Shown one piece after another: positions 8,539 through 16,710 of a stretch of 54,993 nt of DNA. Origin of the DNA: an uncultured Mediterraneibacter sp. (GTDB lineage: Bacteria; Bacillota; Clostridia; Lachnospirales; Lachnospiraceae); assembly GCF_934330165.1 (NCBI RefSeq), contig NZ_CAKRGI010000015.1:1-54993 (forward strand). Reading direction: 5' to 3'. Made by a program: the position numbers and the translations under genes. Under the pieces are notes generated by a model, which had not been told where the DNA came from, ran no database searches, and saw only the letters and a program-made list of their open reading frames with translations. Position 1 is the stretch's first letter. Each line of letters starts with the position of its first letter.

Positions 8539-9925
8539 AGTCACTTACTTTTTTGTTATCCTTTTTATTGCTCTCATGGGATATCTCGTATATTTCTCCA
8601 TCGTCAGGGCAAAACTGGTTGTGAACAGTCCCTATAACCAGCGTCAGGATGCTTATGCACAGAGTGTGGTCCGTGGAAAGCTGGTCGACAAAAATGGAAA
8701 TACTCTGGCTGAAACCGTTGTTGATGAGGATGGAAATGAATCCAGGAATTATCCATATGGAGATGTATTTGCCCATGTCATCGGATACAGTAATGACAAG
8801 CTTGGAAAGACAGGTCTTGAATCAGTCGAAAATTTTGAACTGCTCACCTCCAATGCTTTCTTTATCGAAAAACTGAAAAATGAATTCAGTGAGACAAAGA
8901 ATATGGGAGATACGGTCGTTACGACACTGGATGCTGATATGCAGCAGGCTGCATATCAGGCATTAGGCGAAAATAAAGGAGCCGTTGTTGTCATGGAGGC
9001 AGCTACCGGAAAGATTCTCGCAATGGTATCAAAACCCGCTTACGATCCGAATAATATCGTTGCTGCCTGGTCTGATTTAAATTCGGACGATACGAACAGT
9101 CCGCTTCTGAATCGTGCAACGCAGGGATCTTATGCTCCCGGATCTACTTTTAAAGTGGTTACGGCACTGTCTTATATCCGTCAGAATGCCTCATACCGCG
9201 ATTATACATATGACTGTAGCGGAGAGATCACCGAAGGAGATATTACCATTCACTGCTTTGGAGGCCACGCACATGGACAGGAGGATCTGAGAAGTTCCTT
9301 TGCAAACTCCTGTAATGCATCTTTTGCAAATATAGGCTTACAGTTAGATATCTCACAATATAAAAAAACTGCGGAAGATCTGCTTTTCAACAAATCACTG
9401 CCGGGAGACCTGAATACCTCCCAAAGTTCTTTTGCACTTGATTCCTCTTCCAGTTCAGGTGAAATCATGATGACCGCAATGGGACAGGGGAAGACGACAG
9501 TCAGTCCTTATCACATGGCTCTCATCGCAGAGGCAGTTGCCAATGGTGGAACCGTTATGCAGCCTTATCTTGTGGAATATGTAACCAACTATACAGGAAC
9601 TCAGATCCGCAAAAATGTTCCAAAAAGTTACAAAAAAGTAATGACTTCCGATGAAGCCGCACAGTTGAAAGAATATATGTCTGCTGTAGTAGAAGAGGGA
9701 ACTGGTGCTGTACTCCGTGGCAGAAGTTATACCGTTGCCGGAAAGACCGGAACTGCTGAATACAGTATGTCCGATGGAGAGAAAACCCATTCCTGGTTTA
9801 TGGGATTTACCAATGTAGACAACCCCGAACTCGTCATCAGTGTGATTACCGAAGGTTCTGACGGAAGTTCCAGTGGTAAGGCAGTATCAATTGCAGGAGA
9901 GATTTTAGATTCTTATTATAATTAG
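8417..9925 (+). CDS. Class B penicillin-binding protein (transpeptidase, PbpA/PBP2-like)
   Basis: Cross-links peptidoglycan as partner of the upstream SEDS protein. The 502-residue product has a basic cytoplasmic tail (1-40), one membrane anchor (about 44-63), a short pedestal and a transpeptidase domain. Active-site motifs are complete: SxxK at Ser243-Lys246 (GSTFK), SxN at Ser298-Asn300 (SCN) and KTG at 443-445. The start at 8417 lies inside the FtsW-family gene and gives a 122-nt overlap in the +1 frame. It is supported by GGGA about 8 nt upstream, and by the fact that the next in-frame ATG lies within the membrane anchor. The short extracellular pedestal resembles mycobacterial/clostridial PbpA rather than E. 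coli PBP2. Confidence 0.94.
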   Translation: MVREERPRKNQQQKINRDSRKSQGRERQKKQGRTANKEFARVTYFFVILFIALMGYLVYFSIVRAKLVVNSPYNQRQDAYAQSVVRGKLVDKNGNTLAETVVDEDGNESRNYPYGDVFAHVIGYSNDKLGKTGLESVENFELLTSNAFFIEKLKNEFSETKNMGDTVVTTLDADMQQAAYQALGENKGAVVVMEAATGKILAMVSKPAYDPNNIVAAWSDLNSDDTNSPLLNRATQGSYAPGSTFKVVTALSYIRQNASYRDYTYDCSGEITEGDITIHCFGGHAHGQEDLRSSFANSCNASFANIGLQLDISQYKKTAEDLLFNKSLPGDLNTSQSSFALDSSSSSGEIMMTAMGQGKTTVSPYHMALIAEAVANGGTVMQPYLVEYVTNYTGTQIRKNVPKSYKKVMTSDEAAQLKEYMSAVVEEGTGAVLRGRSYTVAGKTGTAEYSMSDGEKTHSWFMGFTNVDNPELVISVITEGSDGSSSGKAVSIAGEILDSYYN

Positions 9926-9947
9926 AATTAGCAGGAAGGCGGCAGGT

Positions 9948-10301
9948 ATGCAGATTACTTTTTACTGTCATTTATATATGAGCGAAAATCTGAAAAGGAA
10001 AGAAGCAAAAATTAAAAAGAAGCTGTCAGCCAATAAACTCCAGCCCTCCATTTACGTTATTGCTTTTTCTCAGAATCCTCAGAATCAACTGGATTTTTTC
10101 CCTTCCCTGCTCTTAAAGCAGCACATTTACGAGGACAGCCCTCTATTTGTGGTCGGACTGGCTGACGGATATAACAGTGCTTTGGAGCTGATCCGGCGGA
10201 TTACGGAGGAAGTTTTCGCTGCTACCCGGAGTGCTGATATCCGGCATTATATCCTGCAGAAGCACAATGAATCCATAAAAGAAAACCGGAGGTGTCAATG
10301 A
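9948..10301 (+). CDS. Conserved-looking hypothetical protein in the PBP-GerW cluster
   Basis: A 117-residue soluble protein that I do not recognise as a named family. It begins MQITFYCHLYMSENLKRKE, has a Lys-rich helix (about 13-30), then alternating hydrophobic strands (PSIYVIAFSQN, LFVVGLADGYNSALELIRRI), giving an alpha/beta look without catalytic motifs. No signal peptide or membrane segment is seen. The RBS (GGAAGGCGGCAGGT region) is good. Its stop overlaps the following DUF2953 start as ATGA, implying translational coupling. Its position between a cell-wall PBP and sporulation-associated genes suggests an envelope or sporulation role, but this is context only. Confidence 0.75.
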   Translation: MQITFYCHLYMSENLKRKEAKIKKKLSANKLQPSIYVIAFSQNPQNQLDFFPSLLLKQHIYEDSPLFVVGLADGYNSALELIRRITEEVFAATRSADIRHYILQKHNESIKENRRCQ

Positions 10302-11251
10302 TACATATTTTCTTTTTGATCTTAAAAATACTTGGCATGATCCTGTTAGGCATTTTAGCTCTTCTTTTGCTTGTGATATTGATTGTGCTGTTCAATCCTT
10401 TTTGTTACCGGGCAAACGGAAGAGCTGATGGATCTGTTGATTCTGCACAGGCAAAAGCAGTTTTTCACTGGCTCTTTCATCTGATTTCAGGAACAGTCTC
10501 ATATAAAGAGAGCAGATTTCACTGGCATATCCGTATTGTGTGGAAACACTTCGGGAATGATATTCCAGCCCCCTATTCTTCTCATCAGGAAGAAGGAAGC
10601 AGTGAGAATACCGTTCCTTCCCCTTCGCATCACAAAGAGGATAGTACTGACGATATCATTCCCGACACATTTCACCAGGAAAAGAAGAATGGTGATACTA
10701 TCGTTCCCGACGCTCCTCCTCAAATAGAGAAGGAACGCCTCAGCAGTTCTTCTTATCAACAACAGACTCAGGCTGATCCAGAGTCAAAAAGCCGGATAGA
10801 GCGGTGGTGGAAAAAAGTCAGGGCAATAGCAGAAAAGATAAAATGTACATTTGTCCGGTTCTGTGATAAGATAAGAGCATTAATAAAGAAAAAAGAAAAG
10901 CTGACAGCATTTCTGACCTGTGAACCACATAAAAAATGTTTTTCAAAAGTGATTTGCGAGGGGAAGAAATTTCTTTTCAGAATCCTTCCAAAAAATTTTT
11001 TACTGAAAATACACTTTGGATTTGAAGATCCTTCCGTTACCGGATATGTTCTTGCAGGACTGAGTATGGCATATCCCCTGATTGGAGAACATACAGATAT
11101 TACTCCTGATTTTGAGAACAAAGTCCTACAGGGAGATTTTTTTGTCCGTGGAAAACTCAGGATCATTCATCTTGCAGTTCTGATACTGAAGCTCCTGGCA
11201 GATAAAAATGTCCGGATCACTTATCAGCATTTTAAAAAGATTAAATTATAA
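10298..11251 (+). CDS. DUF2953 domain-containing membrane protein (YtfI-like)
   Basis: A 317-residue protein with an N-terminal membrane segment (about 5-28, very Leu/Ile-rich). A low-complexity Ser/His/Glu-rich linker (about 90-165) follows, then a basic helix and a C-terminal region (about 225-317, KIHFGFEDPSVTGYVLAGLSMAYPL) typical of DUF2953. In Bacillus the DUF2953 gene ytfI sits directly upstream of ytfJ/gerW, exactly as here. The start is taken at ATG 10298 (ATGA overlap with the previous stop, GGAGGT upstream) rather than an in-frame GTG at 10292. The linker contains imperfect repeats with a DT/VPD pattern and is probably fast evolving. Confidence 0.82.
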   Translation: MIHIFFLILKILGMILLGILALLLLVILIVLFNPFCYRANGRADGSVDSAQAKAVFHWLFHLISGTVSYKESRFHWHIRIVWKHFGNDIPAPYSSHQEEGSSENTVPSPSHHKEDSTDDIIPDTFHQEKKNGDTIVPDAPPQIEKERLSSSSYQQQTQADPESKSRIERWWKKVRAIAEKIKCTFVRFCDKIRALIKKKEKLTAFLTCEPHKKCFSKVICEGKKFLFRILPKNFLLKIHFGFEDPSVTGYVLAGLSMAYPLIGEHTDITPDFENKVLQGDFFVRGKLRIIHLAVLILKLLADKNVRITYQHFKKIKL

Positions 11252-11270
11252 ATTTAAGGAGGACGCAATT

Positions 11271-11660
11271 ATGGCAGGCTCAAATAGTTTTAAAGAAACC
11301 GTAGAATCTCTTTTTCATGGAATGGACAGTGTGATCACTTCAAAGACTGTCGTAGGAGAGGCGATCCACATCAACGGAACGATCATTCTCCCTTTAATGG
11401 ATGTTTCCTTTGGAATTGGTGCCGGTTCGTTCAATGCAGACAAAAAAGAAAAGGGTATGGGTGGAATTGGTGGAAAAATGACTCCAAGTGCTGTTATTGT
11501 CATTCAGGACGGTAAGACAAAGCTTGTAAATATTAAGAATCAGGACACTGTCACGAAACTTCTTGATATGGTTCCGGATGTGATCGACCGGTTTACTTCC
11601 AAAGATGAAAAGCTCTCTGAAGATGATGTTGCTGATATTCTTGATTCTGCAGATGAGTAA
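11271..11660 (+). CDS. gerW: GerW/YtfJ family sporulation protein
   Basis: A 129-residue protein of the YtfJ family, made in the forespore in Bacillus and needed for normal spore germination. Family hallmarks include the VVGEAIHINGTIILPLMDVSFGIGAGS region (about residues 28-50) and a Gly-rich GGIGGKMTPSAVIVI strand (about 64-78). The ATG at 11271 is chosen over an upstream in-frame ATG at 11208 because AAGGAGG lies just before it and the family starts here. It follows the DUF2953 gene by 19 nt and ends in a terminator. Confidence 0.92.
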   Translation: MAGSNSFKETVESLFHGMDSVITSKTVVGEAIHINGTIILPLMDVSFGIGAGSFNADKKEKGMGGIGGKMTPSAVIVIQDGKTKLVNIKNQDTVTKLLDMVPDVIDRFTSKDEKLSEDDVADILDSADE

Positions 11661-11700
11661 TTCCATAGATGAATCATCTCATATGTCTGGAAACTGAAAG

Positions 11701-11727
11701 CTCCTGTCATCTTGGCAGGAGTTTTTT
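11701..11727 (+). terminator. Rho-independent terminator after gerW
   Basis: Nine-bp stem CTCCTGTCA/TGGCAGGAG (one G-U pair), TCT loop, then T6. Confidence 0.9.
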
Positions 11728-11769
11728 CATATATTAAATCAACCGACTTTTGAAAGCAGTAATTCTATT

Positions 11770-11907
11770 TTGAAAAGACTGGTTGGTTTCGCATTATTCT
11801 GGCTCTCGGTCGGCATGGTGATCATGATGTTCCTTTCTGATATTTTCTGGGGAACAGTACTGGTGATCATGTGCCTGATCCTTGCTTATTGTCTTTTTTG
11901 CAAATGA
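11770..11907 (+). CDS. Small 45-residue hydrophobic membrane protein (TTG start)
   Basis: An open frame of 45 codons beginning TTG-AAA-AGA, product starting MKRLVGFALFWLSVGMVIMM and ending in YCLFCK. It is predicted to span the membrane once or twice (about 5-20 and 25-42). The pattern (MKRL-GF-LFW--GM, FL in the middle, a Cys near the end) resembles small unnamed membrane proteins I associate with Lachnospiraceae genomes; this is from memory, not a search. It lies between the gerW terminator and a bidirectional terminator. Only a weak RBS (GAAAGCAG) and no clear promoter are visible, so expression is uncertain. Confidence 0.5.
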   Translation: MKRLVGFALFWLSVGMVIMMFLSDIFWGTVLVIMCLILAYCLFCK

Positions 11908-11908
11908 A

Positions 11909-11946
11909 AAAGAGCTGTATCTTGATCACTCAGGATACAACTCTTT
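11909..11946. terminator. Bidirectional terminator between the small ORF and rpmB
   Basis: A long imperfect stem AAAGAGCTGTATCTTGA/TCAGGATACAACTCTTT around a TCAC loop, A-rich on one side and T-rich on the other. It can stop transcription from both converging directions. Confidence 0.7.
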
Positions 11947-11992
11947 ATTCCGTGTCATTCTTAATCATCAATTCTAATGAACTGTCCTGCAA

Positions 11993-12178
11993 TTAAGCAC
12001 GCTCAACGCGTCCTGACTTCAGGCAGGATGTACATACATACATTTTCTGGGATCCGCCTTCTGTCTTAACTCTTACAGACTTAACATTTGATTTCCACAT
12101 TTTTGGTGATTTTCTATGAGAGTGACTTACATTGTTTCCAAAATGAGCACCCTTTTCACAAATAGCACATTTAGCCAT
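11993..12178 (-). CDS. rpmB: 50S ribosomal protein L28
   Basis: A 61-residue ribosomal protein starting MAKCAICEKG, with the SHSHRKSPKMWKSNVKSVRV core and a C-terminal VCTSCLKSGRV segment. Four Cys residues (two CxxC pairs) mark it as the zinc-binding C+ form. AGGAGGT upstream of the ATG at 12178 fixes the start; a longer frame to 12220 lacks one. It is divergent from the Asp23 gene, as rpmB is from yloU in Bacillus. Confidence 0.97.
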   Translation of the reverse strand: MAKCAICEKGAHFGNNVSHSHRKSPKMWKSNVKSVRVKTEGGSQKMYVCTSCLKSGRVERA

Positions 12179-12229
12179 GACTGCACCTCCTAACAATCTG
12201 AACTGGTCATTTAGACTCATAACAATGAT

Positions 12230-12258
12230 ATTCTAACAGAACCCAACCACAAATGCAA
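12230..12258 (-). promoter_or_regulatory. Predicted sigma-A promoter for rpmB
   Basis: Minus-strand TTGCAT (12253-12258) and TAGAAT (12230-12235) with 17-nt spacing, about 50 nt before the rpmB ATG. Confidence 0.6.
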
Positions 12259-12285
12259 GTATTTTTTTAAAAAATCAAAACTGTA

Positions 12286-12314
12286 TTGTAAAACGTCAGA
12301 ACAGATAGTATAAT
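12286..12314 (+). promoter_or_regulatory. Predicted sigma-A promoter for the Asp23/DhaL operon
   Basis: TTGTAA (12286-12291), 17-nt spacer, perfect TATAAT (12309-12314), 46 nt before the first ATG. Confidence 0.75.
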
Positions 12315-12359
12315 AAGTTTGTTATTTATGGTAAAAACCAATAGAACTGGAGGTAATAA

Positions 12360-12722
12360 ATGATGAAGGGTAGTATGAGCACAGATCTTGGTATCATTAC
12401 TGTTAGTCCTGATGTCATTGCGAAGTATGCCGGATCTGTAGCGATCGAATGCTTTGGTATCGTAGGTATGGCTGCTGTCAATGTAAAAGACGGGCTGGTG
12501 CATCTTTTAAAAAGAGAAAGTCTCACGAGAGGAATTAAAGTCGGAATTTCTGATGAGAATATTCTCACCCTGAATTTTCATGTGATCGTTTCATACGGTG
12601 TGAACATTCTTTCTGTTTCGGACAACCTTATGAGCAATGTTAAATATAAGGTAGAAGAGTTTACCGGCATGAAAGTTGGTAAGATCAACATCTTTGTAGA
12701 AGGTGTTAGAGTCATAGATTAA
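12360..12722 (+). CDS. Asp23/Gls24 family envelope stress protein (YloU-like)
   Basis: A 120-residue protein of the Asp23 family; in Bacillus yloU is the direct counterpart and is likewise divergent from rpmB and upstream of yloV and recG. The domain starts at GIITVSPDVIAKYAGSVAIE and continues to the C-terminal VGKINIFVEGVRV. Asp23 in Staphylococcus is a membrane-associated cell-wall stress protein; the role of the YloU branch may be linked to the adjacent fatty-acid kinase. Two adjacent ATGs (12360 and 12363) fit the GGAGGT site; the choice between them is open. Confidence 0.93.
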   Translation: MMKGSMSTDLGIITVSPDVIAKYAGSVAIECFGIVGMAAVNVKDGLVHLLKRESLTRGIKVGISDENILTLNFHVIVSYGVNILSVSDNLMSNVKYKVEEFTGMKVGKINIFVEGVRVID

Positions 12723-12734
12723 GGAGGATATATC

Positions 12735-14396
12735 GTGGCAGTTAAGACGATAAATACAGAGATGCTTCAGAAGATGTTCCTTGCAGGTGCAGCCAATCTT
12801 GAAGCAAAGAAGGAGATCATCAACGAACTGAACGTATTTCCTGTTCCAGACGGAGATACAGGTACGAATATGACGCTGACGATCATGTCAGCAGCAAAAG
12901 AAGTAAAAGCTTTAGAGAATCCGAATATGCTTGCCATTGCAAAGGCAATTTCGTCCGGATCACTGAGAGGTGCCCGCGGAAATTCGGGCGTTATCCTTTC
13001 CCAGCTTCTTCGCGGATTTACAAAAGAGATCCGTGAATATGACGAGATTGATACATCCATTCTCGCAAGAGCATGTGAGCGTGCGACAGCCACTGCATAT
13101 AAAGCAGTTATGAAGCCAAAAGAGGGAACGATCCTTACGGTTGCAAAGGGAGCTTCCCAGAAAGCAGCAGAACTCGCTGAGACGACAGACGATCTGGATA
13201 CTTTCATTTCAGAGGTAATCGCTTATGCTCAGGAGGTTCTTTCCAGAACTCCTGAGATGCTGCCTGTCTTAAAAGAAGCTGGTGTAGTTGATTCCGGTGG
13301 TCAGGGACTTCTTGAAGTACTGCATGGTGCATACGATGCTTTCCTCGGAAAAGAGATTGATTATTCTGCAATTGAAGCCACTTCCGGAACTACAATGGTA
13401 AAACCAGGACAGCAGGCTGAGACAGATATTAAATTTGGATACTGCACAGAGTTTATCATTATGCTTGAGAAGGAGTTCACTTCAAAAGATGAGGCTGAAT
13501 TCAAGGCATATCTTGAGTCTATCGGTGATTCTATCGTATGCGTGGCAGATGATGATGTCGTTAAGATCCATGTTCATACGAACGATCCGGGACTTGCCAT
13601 CCAGAAAGCACTTACATTTGGACAGCTTTCCCGTATGAAGATTGACAATATGCGGGAAGAGCATCAGGAAAAGCTGATCAAGGACGCTGAAAAGGTCGCA
13701 GCACAGCAGGCTGAAAATAAAAAGAAAGAGCCTCGTAAACCGGTTGGATTTATTACCGTATCCATCGGTGACGGCATGAACGATATTTTCAAAGAGCTTG
13801 GAGCTGACTATATTATTGAAGGTGGTCAGACGATGAATCCGAGTACCGAAGATATGCTGACAGCTATTGACCACGTGAATGCAGATCATATCTTTATTCT
13901 GCCGAACAATAAAAATATCATCCTTGCCGCAAATCAGGCTCAGTCCCTGACTGAAGATAAGGATATTATCGTAATTCCAACCAAGACAGTTCCACAGGGA
14001 ATTACTGCCATCATCAATTATATGCCGGAAGCTGATGTCGATACGAATATCGATGCTATGAATGAAGGCATTAAAGCTGTCAAGACCGGACAGGTAACTT
14101 ATGCAGTCCGCGATACAAAGATCGACGATAAAGAGATCCATGAGGGAGATATCATGGGAATCGGTGATGCCGGAATCCTTGCTGTCGGACAGTCTGTCGA
14201 GGAGACTACAAAAGAGATGCTTGCTGATCTTGTCGATGAAGATACAGAACTGATCAGCCTTTATTATGGTCAGGATGTTCTGGCTGAAGATGCAGAACGT
14301 TTTTCAGCAGAAATAGAGGAGCTTTATCCTGATGTAGACGTAGATGTTCATTCTGGCGGACAGCCGATTTACTATTACGTTCTTTCTGTTGAATAA
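12735..14396 (+). CDS. DAK2/DhaL domain kinase, FakA-like (YloV)
   Basis: A 553-residue protein. The N-terminal DhaL nucleotide-binding domain (about 1-200) has FPVPDGDTGTNM, GARGNSGVILSQLLRG and DSGGQGLLEV motifs; a middle region and a C-terminal DegV-like part follow. FakA phosphorylates fatty acids held by FakB proteins, feeding exogenous fatty acids into phospholipid synthesis; Fak activity is inferred from family and synteny, and FakB is not in the window. The start is GTG at 12735 with AAGGAGG 7 nt before. It lies 12 nt after the Asp23 gene, same operon. Confidence 0.92.
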   Translation: MAVKTINTEMLQKMFLAGAANLEAKKEIINELNVFPVPDGDTGTNMTLTIMSAAKEVKALENPNMLAIAKAISSGSLRGARGNSGVILSQLLRGFTKEIREYDEIDTSILARACERATATAYKAVMKPKEGTILTVAKGASQKAAELAETTDDLDTFISEVIAYAQEVLSRTPEMLPVLKEAGVVDSGGQGLLEVLHGAYDAFLGKEIDYSAIEATSGTTMVKPGQQAETDIKFGYCTEFIIMLEKEFTSKDEAEFKAYLESIGDSIVCVADDDVVKIHVHTNDPGLAIQKALTFGQLSRMKIDNMREEHQEKLIKDAEKVAAQQAENKKKEPRKPVGFITVSIGDGMNDIFKELGADYIIEGGQTMNPSTEDMLTAIDHVNADHIFILPNNKNIILAANQAQSLTEDKDIIVIPTKTVPQGITAIINYMPEADVDTNIDAMNEGIKAVKTGQVTYAVRDTKIDDKEIHEGDIMGIGDAGILAVGQSVEETTKEMLADLVDEDTELISLYYGQDVLAEDAERFSAEIEELYPDVDVDVHSGGQPIYYYVLSVE

Positions 14397-14437
14397 TTTT
14401 GTCAGATCAGGCAGTTTCTGCCTGTATTATATCATTA

Positions 14438-14480
14438 AAAAACCGGAACACTTCTCATAGGCGAAAGTGCTCCGGTTTTT
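14438..14480 (+). terminator. Rho-independent terminator between the FakA-like gene and recG
   Basis: Long stem pairing AAAACCGGA..CACTT with AAGTG.TCCGGTTTTT around a short loop, ending in T5. It lies only 26 nt before the recG ATG, leaving no room for a recG promoter downstream of it. A smaller 7-bp hairpin (CAGGCAG/CTGCCTG) is at 14408-14424. Confidence 0.8.
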
Positions 14481-14505
14481 GTAATCAGAATCAGGAGAAA
14501 AAGAC

Positions 14506-16566
14506 ATGAATAAAAATGCCGGGATCAGCACATTAAAGGGGATTGGAGAAAAGACCGAAAAATTATTCCTTAAGCTTGGTGTATCCACCGTTGACGATTT
14601 ATTGCATTATTATCCGCGTACCTATGAGATCTTTAGTCCACCCGTTCCTGTCAGTGAAGTTCAGGAAGGACATATCTGCACCGTTTCAGGTGTTGTTTTC
14701 GGGTGGATACAGGTGTCCGGGACAAAAAATATGCAGGTGACAACTCTTTATTTAAAAGATCTGACCGGAACTTTAAAAGTGATCTGGTTCCGTATGCCTT
14801 TTTTAAGGAATACATTAGGCAGGAGCGGCCCGGTCATTTTACGCGGCAGAGTGGTTCGTAAACGTGACGGACTGGTCATGGAACATCCACAGATCTATGA
14901 CCCTGCTGCCAGATACAATGAAAAGCTCCATTCCATGCAGCCGATATACGGGCTTACTGCAGGACTGACCAATAATGCCATCATCAAAGCTGTCCGGCAG
15001 GCACTGGAAAGTAATTCCATACCCGAAGATTTTCTTCCTGAAGAACTGGAAACTGCTTACGATTTTCCACCCTATGAAGCTGCACTGTATGAAATGCACT
15101 TTCCACATTCCAAAGAGACCTTTATTGAAGCAAGAAGACGTTTTGTCTTTGAAGAATTTCTCACTTTTATCCTTTCACTGCGATATCTAAAAGAATCCGG
15201 AGAACGGATGAAAAACCACTTTACCATGGAGCAACAGCCCGCCATCGATACATTTCTGCAGTCTCTTCCCTATGAACTGACTGCAGCCCAGATGCGTGTA
15301 TGGAATGAAATCCAGAAAGAAATGACCGGAGACTATGTCATGTCCCGGCTGGTGCAGGGAGATGTCGGTTCAGGTAAGACGATCGTGGCATTTTTAGGAC
15401 TCCTGCTTGCCGGACTCAACGGCTATCAGGGTGCATTGATGGCTCCGACAGAAGTGCTTGCCCGACAGCACTATGAAAAAATTTCCGAGATGCTGGAACA
15501 ATATGGACTTCCTCTGAAAGCAGAACTTCTGACCGGATCTATGACTGCAAAGCAGAAGCGTGAAGCCTATGCCCGGATCGAATCCGGTTCTTCTTCTATT
15601 ATCATTGGAACCCATGCACTGATCCAGGGAAAAGTAAACTACAGAAACCTTGCCTTCGTCATCACAGATGAGCAGCACCGCTTTGGTGTCAGACAGCGGG
15701 AACAACTCGCAGGCAAAGGACTTACACCGCATATTCTCGTTATGAGTGCAACGCCTATTCCACGGACACTTGGGATCATTCTTTACGGAGATCTTGATAT
15801 TTCCGTGATCGATGAACTTCCTATGAACCGTCTTCCGATCAAAAACTGTGTGGTTGATACAGGTTACCGTCCAAAGGCCTACGCTTTTATCCGTCAGCAG
15901 GCAGAACTGGGGCGGCAGTGCTATGTGATCTGTCCTATGGTAGAAGAAAGTGAAAATCTGGACGCTGAAAATGTTACTGACTACAGTCAGATGCTTCAGG
16001 AGACCCTTGATCCTTCCATCCGTGTCGGCTATCTGCATGGAAAAATGAAAGAAAAAGAAAAAGATGAGATCATGAGTGCTTTTGGACGCAATGAGATCCA
16101 GGTTCTTGTATCTACAACCGTTGTAGAAGTCGGCATCGACGTGCCAAATGCAACCGTCATTATGATTGAAAATGCGGAACGCTTCGGTCTTGCCCAGCTC
16201 CATCAGCTCCGCGGGCGGGTTGGCCGTGGGAAATATCAGTCCTACTGCATTTTCATGACCGCCTCCAGGTCAAAAGAGACAAAAGAACGGCTGGAGATCC
16301 TGAATCATTCCAATGATGGTTTTTATATTGCAAATGAAGATCTCCGTCTCCGCGGACCGGGAGATCTGTTCGGTATACGGCAAAGCGGGGTGCTTGATTT
16401 TAAAATTGCTGACGTTTTTCAGGACGCAGCACTGTTGCAGGAAGCAAATGCCGCTGCTGAAAAACTTCTTCTTGAAGACCCGGATCTCTCCTGGAAGCAG
16501 CACCGGAAACTGAAGGATCATTTGCAGAAAAAGCTGAAAGATCTCATGCTTGAGACAACGCTGTAA
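14506..16566 (+). CDS. recG: ATP-dependent DNA helicase RecG
   Basis: Remodels stalled replication forks and Holliday junctions. The 686-residue protein has the N-terminal wedge/OB domain (about 1-190), Walker A GDVGSGKT near residue 286, a DEQH box followed by RFGVRQR near 388, the SATPIPRTL motif near 415, and motif VI region QLRGRVGRG near 567. The C-terminal TRG segment (DLFGIRQSG) is present. Length is normal for RecG. AGGAGA precedes the ATG. Confidence 0.98.
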   Translation: MNKNAGISTLKGIGEKTEKLFLKLGVSTVDDLLHYYPRTYEIFSPPVPVSEVQEGHICTVSGVVFGWIQVSGTKNMQVTTLYLKDLTGTLKVIWFRMPFLRNTLGRSGPVILRGRVVRKRDGLVMEHPQIYDPAARYNEKLHSMQPIYGLTAGLTNNAIIKAVRQALESNSIPEDFLPEELETAYDFPPYEAALYEMHFPHSKETFIEARRRFVFEEFLTFILSLRYLKESGERMKNHFTMEQQPAIDTFLQSLPYELTAAQMRVWNEIQKEMTGDYVMSRLVQGDVGSGKTIVAFLGLLLAGLNGYQGALMAPTEVLARQHYEKISEMLEQYGLPLKAELLTGSMTAKQKREAYARIESGSSSIIIGTHALIQGKVNYRNLAFVITDEQHRFGVRQREQLAGKGLTPHILVMSATPIPRTLGIILYGDLDISVIDELPMNRLPIKNCVVDTGYRPKAYAFIRQQAELGRQCYVICPMVEESENLDAENVTDYSQMLQETLDPSIRVGYLHGKMKEKEKDEIMSAFGRNEIQVLVSTTVVEVGIDVPNATVIMIENAERFGLAQLHQLRGRVGRGKYQSYCIFMTASRSKETKERLEILNHSNDGFYIANEDLRLRGPGDLFGIRQSGVLDFKIADVFQDAALLQEANAAAEKLLLEDPDLSWKQHRKLKDHLQKKLKDLMLETTL

Positions 16567-16591
16567 CCACCGGAACTTACCCGTTTCAATT
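16564..16591 (+). repeat. 28-nt direct repeat, left copy (flanks the CAP surface-protein gene)
   Basis: Starts exactly at the recG stop codon and matches 25 of 28 positions of a second copy at 20283-20310 just past the surface-protein gene. The shared core is TAACCACC-GAACTTACC-GTTT-AATT. No other copy was noticed in the window. Confidence 0.75.
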
Positions 16592-16657
16592 TTGGCTCTG
16601 AGCAACTTATTTTCTATCAGAATTGCTAACTAAAAGTGGAAATATTTTCCTGATCTG

Positions 16658-16666
16658 TGGTATACT
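16658..16666 (+). promoter_or_regulatory. Predicted extended -10 promoter for the surface-protein gene
   Basis: TGG-TATACT, an extended -10 element with no good -35 box at 17 nt, 45 nt before the ATG. The same TGGTATACT string is found before the RsmF-like gene. Confidence 0.5.
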
Positions 16667-16710
16667 GACAGAGTAGCAGAGATACATCAAAAAATGCTAG
16701 GGAGGTACTT

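Noticed and set aside
15394..16203. 269-codon minus-strand frame inside recG
   Set aside because: It is fully antisense to the conserved helicase core; no RBS, composition typical of a shadow frame.
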